Assembly: GCA_033807695.1 (NCBI GenBank)
Contig: CM066304.1
Location: 3,968,001-4,032,000 of the forward strand
DNA from: Daedaleopsis sinensis
Lineage: Eukaryota > Basidiomycota > Agaricomycetes > Polyporales > Polyporaceae
Length of the DNA: 64,000 nucleotides
Reading direction: 5' to 3'
Each line of letters begins with the position of its first letter. The first letter of the stretch is position 1. Positions 22,369 to 36,106 of the stretch are shown here, one piece after another. The notes under the pieces were generated by a model. It did no database searches and was not told where the DNA came from. It worked only from the letters and a program-made list of their open reading frames with translations. The translations under genes were made by a program, and so were the position numbers.

Positions 22369-25300
22369 TCCCGATTCGGGCGCTGATATGTGCGAGTGCG
22401 AGGATTCTCTGAGTGCGCGAGAACGGCGGTCTCGTGGAGTGCTCAGGAACTGTTCGCGGGTGGTTCCCTCCCACGCGGTTGACGGTGGTTGATCATCTTG
22501 CATTCTTGTTGCATTCAGGACTCGCTTCTGATTGTCGTCTAAAAGGGGAAAGTATCGAATCTATCTCTGCTTCCAACGCAGTTTCTGACAGATCGAGGTG
22601 CCTGCCGTACCAGCTCCTCCGACTCGCCCAGTTGTTCGCTCGCACGACTGCTTCTCGCAGTTGCGATAAGTAAATGCATGATAGTGGGCGTATCGACATG
22701 GGCGAAAAGGTAGGAGGATCGTACCTAGTCGTACCCCATCTTGAGCCCAGCAGGCCGTAATCGATCGTCGGAGATCAGCTGTTTGCTGACCTTACCGTTT
22801 ATGTTCAGTTGCATGATCTCGGCTCTTCCTCAACATAGCTACGATCAGGCGGCCCTGCGATACACGATTCGGAGTCAGACCCGCCCGGCGTACAGTAGCC
22901 GGCTGGTAAGGCCTTGGATTCGATCCTGGCACGGTGCCACTGCCAGTGCTGTTCGTGGACGACGACGACGGTGATACTATGTAGTCAACGCTCAGGCCAG
23001 ACGAGTCTCAACCGTGTGCTTGAGTCGAGTTCAAGCACTGCAGGTGTGTCGTGGATTTGGATGCTATACTCAGTGCTTGAAGTTGCTGATCCCGTCCGAC
23101 AGCCGGTGTCCCCCCGCATCGCCGCGCAGTGTTCCCGGATGGGGTCGAAGTAGTATGGCAGTGTGCGACAGTGGCGTGCAGCACGCTGAGGAGCGGCATA
23201 CATCGCAGGAGGAGATCACAGGTGTGCACATTATGGAGACCGTGACCAAGGACGGGGTCCGCCTGGTGTAGTACGACTCGTCTGGTGCTCCTCAACCCGC
23301 CGCTCTCGTCGCCTCCGCCTGTCTGAACCCTTCCGAGTCGGGACGTGTCTGACGCCAGGCCGAGAATTGGGATCCGGAGGTGAGTGTCGACGCAGACGAG
23401 GACGGAGAATGCTAGGCTCGGACTTGGATCGAGCACAACTTGACGAAGCTTTCAACGCTCACTGGCCAGACCTAGCGTGAAAGGCTGCTAGAGTTGCTTC
23501 TTAGCATCCGTCTTCTTGACTACATGTACGTACCAATCGCACTGTTGACTACTTCTGACACTCACACTATGCCAAGTCGCCACGAAACGACCACAAGTGC
23601 GACATAACTCCTGACAGAACCTCAAAGTGCGCGTGAGTGATCACGTTGTTGCTTCAAGTGTACTAACACATCGAATTATTAGGGAATGAGGTATACTACT
23701 ACATCTCCGACCGTATATACACGATCCTATCTCATAGTAATCCAACCTCTCGCTTCTACTCTCCACCCGGAACCGACAGCGTGTAGTGCTACCAGGACAA
23801 TTCGGCGCTGCGAACGTCCAGCAACTGCTCCCTCGTCGGGCCGGGCAGGCCCCTGCCGCACGCGTCCGTCTCCTGCCACCCGGTCAAGATGGAGGAAGTG
23901 ACTGCTACCGCCATGCTTCCTACGACGTCTCGACCCCGGCAGGCCTGCACAGACAGGCCTGCCTAATCGTACAGGTAGCGACCGTGCCCTCCGGTAAGCA
24001 TGTCTGCGCTCTAACTACATATGCTACATCTCACGTGGTCCGCCGCGTACGTCTTCGATCAGGCATCACACCCGCATTGTACGACCTGAAATCTACAAGA
24101 CACATATCCCCTTCAGGCCGGGTCCATGCCAGCATGAGCCTGCCAACAGCGACGTGCCGGGCGAACGTCTGGACCGACCCGAACGGTACGGTCGTGCTGC
24201 TCAGCCATCCACTTCCGGACGCCAGCGCCGACTTCTGTGTCATGGGGATACATTCCTATCGCCAGCCACGAGTGAGACGCGCGAGTCGTGCAGAGTACGA
24301 TGGATGGAACATACCTGACATAGTATAAGTATACTAAAGCTCTCGCCATGACGACACACGAATGTTTACCTAAAAGGATCCAGTGGGATCAGGAATGGAA
24401 CATCAAATATATATGCAGAGATACGCACCGGTGACACGCCGCAAATGTCGAGGGTCCTGTCCGTCGTCTAGTGAGTACGGCGACGTCAATGGGTTGGCGA
24501 AGCAAATGCGAACTAACCTGGACAAAGGCTATAGCAGGTCCGAAGCATGCTACCTGGTGGGAGAAGGGAGTCGGGTCAGTATCTCGTTTCGTGAGTCGAG
24601 GTGACTACTCATGGCAGTACGATGATTTGTCGAGCTCACGAGGTGACTGGACGTGGAAGAGGACCGTCCCGGTGCAGACGTTGAGGGACACAGCGAGCAG
24701 GCTATGCCGAGCGTCGGGCAGGCCGTGTCGAGCGTCGAGGAGAGGACATTGGGAGGGATGGTGAGTGGGGGAGGTGAGTGGGGGAGGTGAGTGAGCCTGA
24801 GGGACTTGGACCAGCTCGCGCTCTAGTATTTATAGGGTGTCCAGGTGCGCGCGCTCGCAGCGGCACTCGCCGGTCCCCCGCCGGGCTCGTCGGCCTTACG
24901 TTCTGGCTGTCAACATTCTTGGTACGCACTTCGCCGTCTTCAGCCTACTGATCTGAATATGTCTGTCAACATTCATGTCCGCCGGACGAATCCCAGCTCT
25001 CCCAAGTCGCCGATCACTACCTACTCCTCCACACTCCGATCGCACATCGGGATGGACCTTGGAGGGCGTAAATCGACCTGACTTGGTTCAATTCCCGTGC
25101 CATGGCATTCGATACCATGTGCCGTATTCACTCAGTGCACAAATACTGAAAAGTTAATCGAGCCATTGAACATAGGACTGCCCGGGCAACTGAACATGTA
25201 TCTCGAATTAATATGTAGGGTCGTTTCACACAGACCATCCACACAGACCATTCCAGTGGAACACCTGCCGGTTGGACCTGCTCGGAACTTGTACGAAAAG

Positions 25301-25564
25301 AGAATGAGGATTTCCTCGCAGTTTCGAGGAAGCAGGTGGCACTCCGAGTCGCACGCCGCCCTGAGGGTCTGATAACACATACATAATTCATAACTTAACT
25401 CACATTCAGGTCACTCGCAAATTCAGACATTGTACTACGTACTAGGTCGGTACTATGTCCGCTATCCATCTCGAGCTAGAGCTAATTACTTATCCGTGCC
25501 GCCGCGTTATACCACAGGTGATTATGTAGTTTACCGTGACACGCCGACGGCGGCAGCCCGACAG
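22369..25564. other. Unit 2: 3.2 kb without a recognisable gene
   Basis: Collinear with 12497-15699. Differs by small indels such as loss of TCGGAGAGTGA-type bases near 22,420. Confidence 0.5.
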
Positions 25565-25572
25565 TATTTAAA
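25565..25572 (+). promoter_or_regulatory. TATA box of the 209-residue gene, unit 2
   Basis: TATTTAAA 65 bp before the ATG. Confidence 0.6.
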
Positions 25573-25629
25573 CCGACCACATCGAGCCTCAGGGCCATCC
25601 TAACAATCGCACACTGAGACTTCCCTGCC

Positions 25630-26259
25630 ATGACGCCTCTCACATTCACATACATCGACCCGGCAACTGGGGACTCTACAGTCTACACTCCTCCTCCTCC
25701 AGATGACAAGCCGAAGTACAGCGACACTCGCGCTGAGAAGCGGGGTGATCTGCGCGCCATCATGGACGACGACCTCAGTGAGTCTTACCAAGTTGACCTC
25801 CAACCCCGCATCGATCTCGAACCCCTTCGCTTCACAGAGCGTCTCACCGGCAACCCGTTCGCGGCCATGTGGTGGACGCTCGAGGACTACACCGACAACG
25901 TCGTCTGCGCCTTCGGCTACCAGCTCGTTGGCTGGCCGGGCGGTCTCACATTCACCAACCTCAGCAATGTCACAGGCGGCACTGCGACCCTGCGCCGCCT
26001 CCAAGAGCTCTGGGACGACAAGGTCCTGAAGTTCGTGCCTGTCACGAAGACCGAGCGACTCCTCGCGGCGAACCATCCCGAGTGGTTTGCGCCGGCTCGC
26101 CAGTGCGCGCACAGGCGCAAGTCGACGGCGCCGCGCAACCACACGGGCACATTCATTCGCCCTCGGCGCAGGCGCGACGGGAAACCGAAGCTCGGGCCGA
26201 AGACGCCAGCGTATGTTGTTGAGGGGCTGGAGGACCCGGAGGACCCGATCGTTGACTGA
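25630..26259 (+). CDS. 209-residue protein of unknown function, copy 2
   Basis: Full length. Differs from copy 1 in one residue, Val176 to Ile (TTCGTGCGC to TTCATTCGC), plus silent changes in the CTTGCG/CTCGCG and TCGACTGCA/TCGACGGCG codons. Confidence 0.8.
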   Translation: MTPLTFTYIDPATGDSTVYTPPPPDDKPKYSDTRAEKRGDLRAIMDDDLSESYQVDLQPRIDLEPLRFTERLTGNPFAAMWWTLEDYTDNVVCAFGYQLVGWPGGLTFTNLSNVTGGTATLRRLQELWDDKVLKFVPVTKTERLLAANHPEWFAPARQCAHRRKSTAPRNHTGTFIRPRRRRDGKPKLGPKTPAYVVEGLEDPEDPIVD

Positions 26260-29200
26260 GCGCGTGTGCGGCGCTGCTCCGGGACTCGACAAAGTTGCGT
26301 AATGGCTCAATTTGTAGATAAATTACGGACCCATGCTTGTGAACGTTGAATCCTGTCTTGTCTCTCTTACATTAAATTGCTGTTGTAATTCCAGATCCAG
26401 ACTTCTTGTTGTCAGGGAACTGCCGCGTGCCCGAGAGCTTCTCGAGTCTCTCTCAATCCTGGAGTCGGAATTACCGTGAGCAGCTGGGTATTGATGGCCG
26501 GGATAACCACCCTGACGGCGTGACATTCCTCCAGAAGCTCTGATCGGCACGGGCAAGTCCAGACTACGTGCAGCCTCCACACTGACAGGAACCGAGCAGG
26601 AAGTGTCTGGCCCGAGGCGGCCGAGAGCTGCTTCCACGCAGAGATCACTATCCTATGAGTTGTTATTTTAATACTCGAAACTAAACTGTCTGTTCGTTTA
26701 AGGCAGCAGCTGCACGTCTGGTAGCCACTGGTAGTGGAGGCAGTCAGCGGAGAAACTGAGGTGTACACACGACCTTCAGACTTCTCGACGGCCAGAACTA
26801 GCACACTCAATTGTCACACACACGGAGTTAAAGTCACTGACAGGCATGCACGGAGAAGTGGCAAGCTGAGCGTGACATGGAATGCTCTGAATGTTTTGCC
26901 AATCTTCCAGTCATTCGGTCAGGTACGCGCCGGTCCCTGCAGCTGGCAGAGATGACAACGTGCATTGCCCCCACATACCACGGTCTGCACGCTAGCTCTT
27001 CTCAATTTGTTCATGCATATCAGGCTACTCAAGTATAACGCCTTAGTACTCATGGCCCGGACTGAGTTTGCAGACACTTGGAGGCCCGGAGCCAGTGTAT
27101 CACTCACGATGTTCACACCATCAGCCACAGGGTCTTCAGGGTCGGGACGGATGCCGCAGCACCTCCTCGGCCAGCCCGGAGACCACTCGAGCACCCACTG
27201 GTCTCGAGCACGTCAATGCGGCGTAGGCGTAGGCGAGACCTCCGATACGGGGAAGTCTCATAGTCTGATCGAAGAGACGACAATGTGCATCTTGCACTTC
27301 AGGCGGCCGCCCACCATGCACATGCAGCGGACGACCATCCTCACCCGTCCTGCTTGATGCACGCAGAGAATCATGTCCAGCAGTGAGAGAGCACGCGAAA
27401 TGGGCACAGAGTAGCATTGGGGACGGACATACGGACAGACGGTGACTGTGTAGGACAGTCTATTCCAGGGCCCGAGTCCCCGACCATCCGAACAGCAATT
27501 TTCGCGGGGCGCAACAGCCGGACCCCCGCCGGGCGCGATCGTATGCACCACGCCGCTGCGTGGGCAGGCGGCAGGCCGCGGACGACGCCGCACGGAGTGT
27601 CTCCATCTGGAGATCTGGAGGACGAGGCCGATCAGTCTCGGGGGACGTGCGCGGGCAGAGGTGCGTGAGACTCAGACGCACTCCTCGTTCTCCTCACCCA
27701 CTCACCTCGTGCTTGCGTCTCCCCAGCACGCGTCCACCGTCCACCCTCTGCACTCGTCCTGCCCGTGTCTCCCGCACTGCGCATCCGTCGTCCGCATCGG
27801 CCAGTGCTGCCGTCCGGAGACAGCCTGGCGCATCATGACGGTGAGTACGTCCCACCACCCGCCGTCCGCTCGGGAACGACTCACGCGACGTGCAGGTGTC
27901 CGAAGACACGCACCGACTGCCAACACGTCGCTGGCTCCGCGAGTCGCCCGTTCGGAGTCGTCCACGACGCTCACACGGGCATGTACATCGTTCGCGTCTG
28001 GTGGCAAGTGGCGACCGACCTGCTCTCCTCTTCCCAAACGACGCACGCCGCCGTCGAGAGTTCGCAACGAGGATGGCGTGGCATCGTGGCGATCGTACCT
28101 CGCGTTATCGCGACTCACCTTCATCTGGAGGTCTGGAGTAGCCCGATCGAATTCGGGGGTCTTCCTCGTGCACACCTCTGTCCTGCTCAAGGCCGCTGGG
28201 GAGACGGTGTGCGTCCGTCGTCGGCGTGGACCAGTACTGTCGTCCGGAGCCAGGTTGCCGTACGCGGTGAGTACATCCTTGCATCCATCGTCAATTCGGC
28301 GGCGACTCACGCACCGAGCAGGCGTCCGAGAGTCGAGATACTCGCCGACAGCAAGCATGTGACGCGCCGCCTTCGCGGTGCAGACTCTGTGCTTAGTAGC
28401 TGGCGGCGTCGAGGGTCTCAGAAACGTCGCCGACGCGAGTATCCTCGGGCTCGACAGGCTACGCGTCCGAAGTCGCCTACCACGAGGCTCACGCGGGTAC
28501 GTGTGTCGTCCGCATCTGGTGCCGAGCGGCGACTGACTGACCGGTTGTCCAGGAGGACGCCCACGTCTCTCGGGCGTTCCCTCGGGTTCGGACGGCGGTG
28601 TGGCCACGCGCACCGGCCGCCACGGTATTGTGCCGGACTCCCGGTCGTACGTCGCACGGACTCGCCTGTGGCACGAGCACTAGCTGTGCTCAGAGGGGTG
28701 TGTTCGTCGTTCGGCACAGACCACGCCAGCGAGTGCGCGCACTGGCACCGCTCGACGCACGCACCGCCGTCGAGCCGCACTATCGCTGGCGGACGGCTGC
28801 AGGCTTCGCGCAGTGCCGTCGGCGGGACACCCCCCACGTCGTCGCAAAACGACTCAGACGGCGGAGGCGGCGAGCTATTGTGTCGGTTCCGAGATGAGTA
28901 CACGCTGTCTCGAGACTGTCAGACGTCTCAATTACCTCGTTTCCATATAGGGCTCAAGGTGCGCTTGTCGCACGCGTGAGCGCACGATAGCGCGTCCGAG
29001 TCGCTTTCGGGTCCCGGAGTGGCCTGCGGTATGGCGGGCGGCCGCCGCCGCCGCCACATGCGACGCTGGTGAGCGTGATTGTTGGATGGAACAAGACCTG
29101 GCGAGCTCACCATTCGTCACAGCTCCAGCTCCTGCGCACACGTCTCCCAGTGGTTTTGACGGCGCTGGCGGGCTGGACTGTCACTCGGACGGACGGACGG

Positions 29201-30450
29201 GCGCGCCGCGGCGGCAACGGCTCTCGTTCCGGACGTGAGCGTGCCATTCCGGGCTGTCAGATGCTGTCCTGGCGGGGGCGGCGGCCGTGGCGCGTCGCCG
29301 GACGCGAGGGAGGACACCGCGTCGAGATCACTCACTACGACATGTCCATTCACGCAGATCCGAGGTGGATCCCGCGCCCTGGACGGCGGACGGCTCGAGT
29401 GGCGACGGCGGAGCACCGCGAGGCGGACGCTCGAAAGCAGCCGCGGGGGCTAGAGTTCGGATCGCAGATGTGAGTATGGTTCGGATCACGACGACGTACC
29501 GGAGTCAAGTGGCGCGCGGGGGGTTGTGTTGTCGAGGGACGCAGCTGGTGGTAAGGTGAGCAAGGTTGGCGGAGGTCTGAGTCGGAGCATTGGCGAGCTC
29601 ACAGTTCTTGCAGGTTCTGCGCGAGGAGGGGGTGCTCGGCACGGTTCCGGCGGCGAACACGTTTGATGGTGGGTGCTGCTCTTGCTTGTGGTGTGGTGCG
29701 AGCGGTGGTGATGAGCGCGCGATGCTGCAGGCCCCGTCTTCGGCACGGATGACGTGATGGACTGTTACGGACGGCGGTGATCCGTCCAGCTGTTCTGGGC
29801 GTGCGCGTTCTCCGCCTCCTGCTCCTCGTCCTGGTGCGCGGGGCGGGCGGCGGCGGCGGCGGGGTGTGGTCGTGCGGCTGTTGGAGGGCTGGTTGGCGGA
29901 CGGCGGGCAGGGGCAGGACGAGGACGGATGGAGGTGGTCGCGGATTCGATCGGCGGGGGCAGAGGCGACAAGTGAGTACGGGCTGCATTGATGGACGTTC
30001 CGGATGAGGAAGACGGGCGGAGGACAGCGGTGTGGGGTGCGGGAGCGGGAGCGGGCTGCGGACAGCTGCTGGCGGCTGGACGGAGGGCGGGGGCGTACAG
30101 AGAGGGGCGGACGGAGCGACGAGGGGGGAGGGGACACTCGAGGGGACTCGCCTGTAGTGGTAGACTGACCTGTATGCGATGTGTGCGAGCGAGATCCGGG
30201 TGGAGCTGAGACCGACGCCCCCTCACTGTAGCAGGGAGGACTCCCGGCGGCTTATATCCCGTGGGTAGTCAGTAAGGACGACGATTCGCAAGGCGAGTCT
30301 GCAGCGGTGGCGGGGCGGGGCGGGGAGGGAGACGCGGGCGGACGGACATGGCGGACGGACATGGCGGACAGAGACTAACTGAGAGAGAGTCGAGAGAGCG
30401 CGGAGGGAGCGCGCTTGGGATCGGACAGCAGCACAGCCACCCGACGTCAT
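26260..30450. other. Unit 2: downstream non-coding and GC-rich blocks
   Basis: Collinear with 16395-20600 of unit 1. The 18-bp duplication near 27,655 is absent. Confidence 0.5.
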
Positions 30451-30869
30451 CCACCGTCATCCAGCGCCTGTATCATTCTGTTACTTACCGGCAACCCACT
30501 CATACTCAGCCTTGACCTAGCAAGCTTGACTTGCTTCCATTCAACTGCGACTGCGGTCCTAGACATTCCAACCGCGGTCCGACCGCTCGAAAAAACAGCC
30601 TCTGCGGTCAGAACACTGATCCACCGGCTTCCAGCTGTCCGCGCACTCACTCTGGGGCAACGCCATCGCTGGCCAAGTCTTCTAGCAGAGTGAGGATGCA
30701 CAGCAGGCCACAACATGCATCCACGGTGGCTGTAGGAATCACCGCTCATCAGTTAGCAAACCATCGCTCGGATCGCAGAACGCTGCTAGTGCGACCGGAC
30801 CATGTGTATGAGCCTCCCCGGTTCCGAGGAACCCAGGTTTGGAACGTGGACGGGCGTATAGCAGAGATG

Positions 30870-30875
30870 TATAAA
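30870..30875 (+). promoter_or_regulatory. TATA box of UbiA gene, unit 3
   Basis: TATAAA, as in units 1 and 2. Confidence 0.6.
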
Positions 30876-30946
30876 GCTTTGCTGACTGCGGACCTACCTC
30901 CGCGTGGTACCTTGCCTCTCACATCCCTCCGCTAATTGTCGAGACC

Positions 30947-32215
30947 ATGTCAGCAGCAGTACGAGGCTACTTCGAGCTCACTCGCCTCCACAAGCCGTTC
31001 ATGGGTAATACGCTCATGGTCTGGCCATGCGGTGAGTGCAGTCGCAGACAGAGTGGGCTTACGGCTGTTTGCTCACCTAGCTCCGTGCAGCGTGGGGCTT
31101 GACGATTGCGGCGCGGAAGGTCGCCCTTCCCCTCCCGGAGTTCGCCCAAAAACTCGCGCTCTTCACCGCCGGGGCCATGTTCCTACACAGCGCCGCATGC
31201 GTGCTGAACGACATCTGCGATGTCGAATTTGATCGCCAAGTCGGTAAGCGAGAGTTGCCGACATGCGCTAGCTCGAGTCCTAAAGCTAACTTAAATGGTT
31301 TGCAGAAAGAACGAAGGAGCGCCCACTCCCTTCGGGGAGAGCGTCTCTGCTAGGTGCTTGGGCTCTGTGCGCCTCTCTCCTCATCCCAGTTCTATACATT
31401 CTCTCCTATGCAGACCAGACGAGGTTCGTGAATATGCATCGTTCAAGTTCAAGGCACTGCTGGCTGACCGTGTGCGTAACCTGTCCCACAGTCTCCTGAT
31501 GGGGTTACTTGGCATCTTCCCCCTCCACGCGTTCTACCCTCTGATGAAACGATGGACGTGGTGGCCGCAAGCATGGCTCGGTGAATAGGTCTCATGAGCC
31601 TATTACCGAGCGCTTCTAACGTGCTAAACAGGCCTGGCATTCAACTGGGGCATCCCAGTCGCATGGATATCCGTCACCGGCGGCTTTCCACCGTTGGCCT
31701 TATGGGTCATGTTCGCCGGAGGCGTTTGGTCAGTGGGCGCGTTGAATGTGAGCGGCCAGTCCGTACTGAATGTCGCCCCCCTCTCAATAGCTGGACTATT
31801 GTATACGACACCATCTACGCGTGTCAAGACCGCGAAGACGACCGCCGCGTCGGCGTGAAGTCGACCGCGCTCCTCTTCGGCGACCACGTGCGAGAGATCC
31901 TCGGGATCATGGTCGGGATCCTCCTCGCGAGCCTCGTGTACTCTGGGTACGCGCTTGGCCAGGGGCTCGGGTTCGCCGTGCTCTCCTGCGGGGGCACGCT
32001 CCTCCACACGGTCTGGCAGCTCGCGACATGGGACGAAGGCAACCTCAAGGACCACCGCGCAAAGTTTGAGGTGAGCGCGACCGCGGGCTCCACCGCCCGC
32101 ACGCCGCCCTGTTGCTCATGCTCACATCGTCTTCTCGTGCTTCGGACAGTCTAACGGTCCCCTCGGCATCGTCATCTGGCTCGGGCTGCTCTACGACTAC
32201 GTACAGTCGCTATGA
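30947..32215 (+). CDS. UbiA-family prenyltransferase, copy 3 (complete)
   Basis: I see no difference from copy 2 over the whole gene, including the rearranged third intron. Last complete copy in the array: promoter and exon 1 are missing from the next three. Confidence 0.87.
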
Positions 32216-35200
32216 TCCCGATTCGGGCGCTGATATGTGCGAGTGCGAGGATTCTCTGAGTGCGCGAGAACGGCGGTCTCGTGGAGTGCTCAGGAACTGT
32301 TCGCGGGTGGTTCCCTCCCACGCGGTTGACGGTGGTTGATCATCTTGCATTCTTGTTGCATTCAGGACTCGCTTCTGATTGTCGTCTAAAAGGGGAAAGT
32401 ATCGAATCTATCTCTGCTTCCAACGCAGTTTCTGACAGATCGAGGTGCCTGCCGTACCAGCTCCTCCGACTCGCCCAGTTGTTCGCTCGCACGACTGCTT
32501 CTCGCAGTTGCGATAAGTAAATGCATGATAGTGGGCGTATCGACATGGGCGAAAAGGTAGGAGGATCGTACCTAGTCGTACCCCATCTTGAGCCCAGCAG
32601 GCCGTAATCGATCGTCGGAGATCAGCTGTTTGCTGACCTTACCGTTTATGTTCAGTTGCATGATCTCGGCTCTTCCTCAACATAGCTACGATCAGGCGGC
32701 CCTGCGATACACGATTCGGAGTCAGACCCGCCCGGCGTACAGTAGCCGGCTGGTAAGGCCTTGGATTCGATCCTGGCACGGTGCCACTGCCAGTGCTGTT
32801 CGTGGACGACGACGACGGTGATACTATGTAGTCAACGCTCAGGCCAGACGAGTCTCAACCGTGTGCTTGAGTCGAGTTCAAGCACTGCAGGTGTGTCGTG
32901 GATTTGGATGCTATACTCAGTGCTTGAAGTTGCTGATCCCGTCCGACAGCCGGTGTCCCCCCGCATCGCCGCGCAGTGTTCCCGGATGGGGTCGAAGTAG
33001 TATGGCAGTGTGCGACAGTGGCGTGCAGCACGCTGAGGAGCGGCATACATCGCAGGAGGAGATCACAGGTGTGCACATTATGGAGACCGTGACCAAGGAC
33101 GGGGTCCGCCTGGTGTAGTACGACTCGTCTGGTGCTCCTCAACCCGCCGCTCTCGTCGCCTCCGCCTGTCTGAACCCTTCCGAGTCGGGACGTGTCTGAC
33201 GCCAGGCCGAGAATTGGGATCCGGAGGTGAGTGTCGACGCAGACGAGGACGGAGAATGCTAGGCTCGGACTTGGATCGAGCACAACTTGACGAAGCTTTC
33301 AACGCTCACTGGCCAGACCTAGCGTGAAAGGCTGCTAGAGTTGCTTCTTAGCATCCGTCTTCTTGACTACATGTACGTACCAATCGCACTGTTGACTACT
33401 TCTGACACTCACACTATGCCAAGTCGCCACGAAACGACCACAAGTGCGACATAACTCCTGACAGAACCTCAAAGTGCGCGTGAGTGATCACGTTGTTGCT
33501 TCAAGTGTACTAACACATCGAATTATTAGGGAATGAGGTATACTACTACATCTCCGACCGTATATACACGATCCTATCTCATAGTAATCCAACCTCTCGC
33601 TTCTACTCTCCACCCGGAACCGACAGCGTGTAGTGCTACCAGGACAATTCGGCGCTGCGAACGTCCAGCAACTGCTCCCTCGTCGGGCCGGGCAGGCCCC
33701 TGCCGCACGCGTCCGTCTCCTGCCACCCGGTCAAGATGGAGGAAGTGACTGCTACCGCCATGCTTCCTACGACGTCTCGACCCCGGCAGGCCTGCACAGA
33801 CAGGCCTGCCTAATCGTACAGGTAGCGACCGTGCCCTCCGGTAAGCATGTCTGCGCTCTAACTACATATGCTACATCTCACGTGGTCCGCCGCGTACGTC
33901 TTCGATCAGGCATCACACCCGCATTGTACGACCTGAAATCTACAAGACACATATCCCCTTCAGGCCGGGTCCATGCCAGCATGAGCCTGCCAACAGCGAC
34001 GTGCCGGGCGAACGTCTGGACCGACCCGAACGGTACGGTCGTGCTGCTCAGCCATCCACTTCCGGACGCCAGCGCCGACTTCTGTGTCATGGGGATACAT
34101 TCCTATCGCCAGCCACGAGTGAGACGCGCGAGTCGTGCAGAGTACGATGGATGGAACATACCTGACATAGTATAAGTATACTAAAGCTCTCGCCATGACG
34201 ACACACGAATGTTTACCTAAAAGGATCCAGTGGGATCAGGAATGGAACATCAAATATATATGCAGAGATACGCACCGGTGACACGCCGCAAATGTCGAGG
34301 GTCCTGTCCGTCGTCTAGTGAGTACGGCGACGTCAATGGGTTGGCGAAGCAAATGCGAACTAACCTGGACAAAGGCTATAGCAGGTCCGAAGCATGCTAC
34401 CTGGTGGGAGAAGGGAGTCGGGTCAGTATCTCGTTTCGTGAGTCGAGGTGACTACTCATGGCAGTACGATGATTTGTCGAGCTCACGAGGTGACTGGACG
34501 TGGAAGAGGACCGTCCCGGTGCAGACGTTGAGGGACACAGCGAGCAGGCTATGCCGAGCGTCGGGCAGGCCGTGTCGAGCGTCGAGGAGAGGACATTGGG
34601 AGGGATGGTGAGTGGGGGAGGTGAGTGGGGGAGGTGAGTGAGCCTGAGGGACTTGGACCAGCTCGCGCTCTAGTATTTATAGGGTGTCCAGGTGCGCGCG
34701 CTCGCAGCGGCACTCGCCGGTCCCCCGCCGGGCTCGTCGGCCTTACGTTCTGGCTGTCAACATTCTTGGTACGCACTTCGCCGTCTTCAGCCTACTGATC
34801 TGAATATGTCTGTCAACATTCATGTCCGCCGGACGAATCCCAGCTCTCCCAAGTCGCCGATCACTACCTACTCCTCCACACTCCGATCGCACATCGGGAT
34901 GGACCTTGGAGGGCGTAAATCGACCTGACTTGGTTCAATTCCCGTGCCATGGCATTCGATACCATGTGCCGTATTCACTCAGTGCACAAATACTGAAAAG
35001 TTAATCGAGCCATTGAACATAGGACTGCCCGGGCAACTGAACATGTATCTCGAATTAATATGTAGGGTCGTTTCACACAGACCATCCACACAGACCATTC
35101 CAGTGGAACACCTGCCGGTTGGACCTGCTCGGAACTTGTACGAAAAGAGAATGAGGATTTCCTCGCAGTTTCGAGGAAGCAGGTGGCACTCCGAGTCGCA

Positions 35201-35411
35201 CGCCGCCCTGAGGGTCTGATAACACATACATAATTCATAACTTAACTCACATTCAGGTCACTCGCAAATTCAGACATTGTACTACGTACTAGGTCGGTAC
35301 TATGTCCGCTATCCATCTCGAGCTAGAGCTAATTACTTATCCGTGCCGCCGCGTTATACCACAGGTGATTATGTAGTTTACCGTGACACGCCGACGGCGG
35401 CAGCCCGACAG
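32216..35411. other. Unit 3: 3.2 kb without a recognisable gene
   Basis: Collinear and virtually identical with 22369-25564. Confidence 0.5.
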
Positions 35412-35419
35412 TATTTAAA
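35412..35419 (+). promoter_or_regulatory. TATA box of the 209-residue gene, unit 3
   Basis: TATTTAAA 65 bp before the ATG. Confidence 0.6.
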
Positions 35420-35476
35420 CCGACCACATCGAGCCTCAGGGCCATCCTAACAATCGCACACTGAGACTTCCCTGCC

Positions 35477-36106
35477 ATGACGCCTCTCACATTCACATAC
35501 ATCGACCCGGCAACTGGGGACTCTACAGTCTACACTCCTCCTCCTCCAGATGACAAGCCGAAGTACAGCGACACTCGCGCTGAGAAGCGGGGTGATCTGC
35601 GCGCCATCATGGACGACGACCTCAGTGAGTCTTACCAAGTTGACCTCCAACCCCGCATCGATCTCGAACCCCTTCGCTTCACAGAGCGTCTCACCGGCAA
35701 CCCGTTCGCGGCCATGTGGTGGACGCTCGAGGACTACACCGACAACGTCGTCTGCGCCTTCGGCTACCAGCTCGTTGGCTGGCCGGGCGGTCTCACATTC
35801 ACCAACCTCAGCAATGTCACAGGCGGCACTGCGACCCTGCGCCGCCTCCAAGAGCTCTGGGACGACAAGGTCCTGAAGTTCGTGCCTGTCACGAAGACCG
35901 AGCGACTCCTCGCGGCGAACCATCCCGAGTGGTTTGCGCCGGCTCGCCAGTGCGCGCACAGGCGCAAGTCGACGGCGCCGCGCAACCACACGGGCACATT
36001 CATTCGCCCTCGGCGCAGGCGCGACGGGAAACCGAAGCTCGGGCCGAAGACGCCAGCGTATGTTGTTGAGGGGCTGGAGGACCCGGAGGACCCGATCGTT
36101 GACTGA
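35477..36106 (+). CDS. 209-residue protein of unknown function, copy 3
   Basis: Encodes the same protein as copy 2. Confidence 0.8.
   Translation: MTPLTFTYIDPATGDSTVYTPPPPDDKPKYSDTRAEKRGDLRAIMDDDLSESYQVDLQPRIDLEPLRFTERLTGNPFAAMWWTLEDYTDNVVCAFGYQLVGWPGGLTFTNLSNVTGGTATLRRLQELWDDKVLKFVPVTKTERLLAANHPEWFAPARQCAHRRKSTAPRNHTGTFIRPRRRRDGKPKLGPKTPAYVVEGLEDPEDPIVD

Larger units (their letters stand above)
20622..30468 (+). repeat. Tandem unit 2 (9,847 bp)
   Basis: Near-identical to unit 3 outside the latter's insertion: the offset is exactly 9,847 over many kilobases. Diagnostic variants: GTGCCACTGCCAG near 22,935, and a doubled GACGGACATGGCG motif near 30,340. Confidence 0.95.
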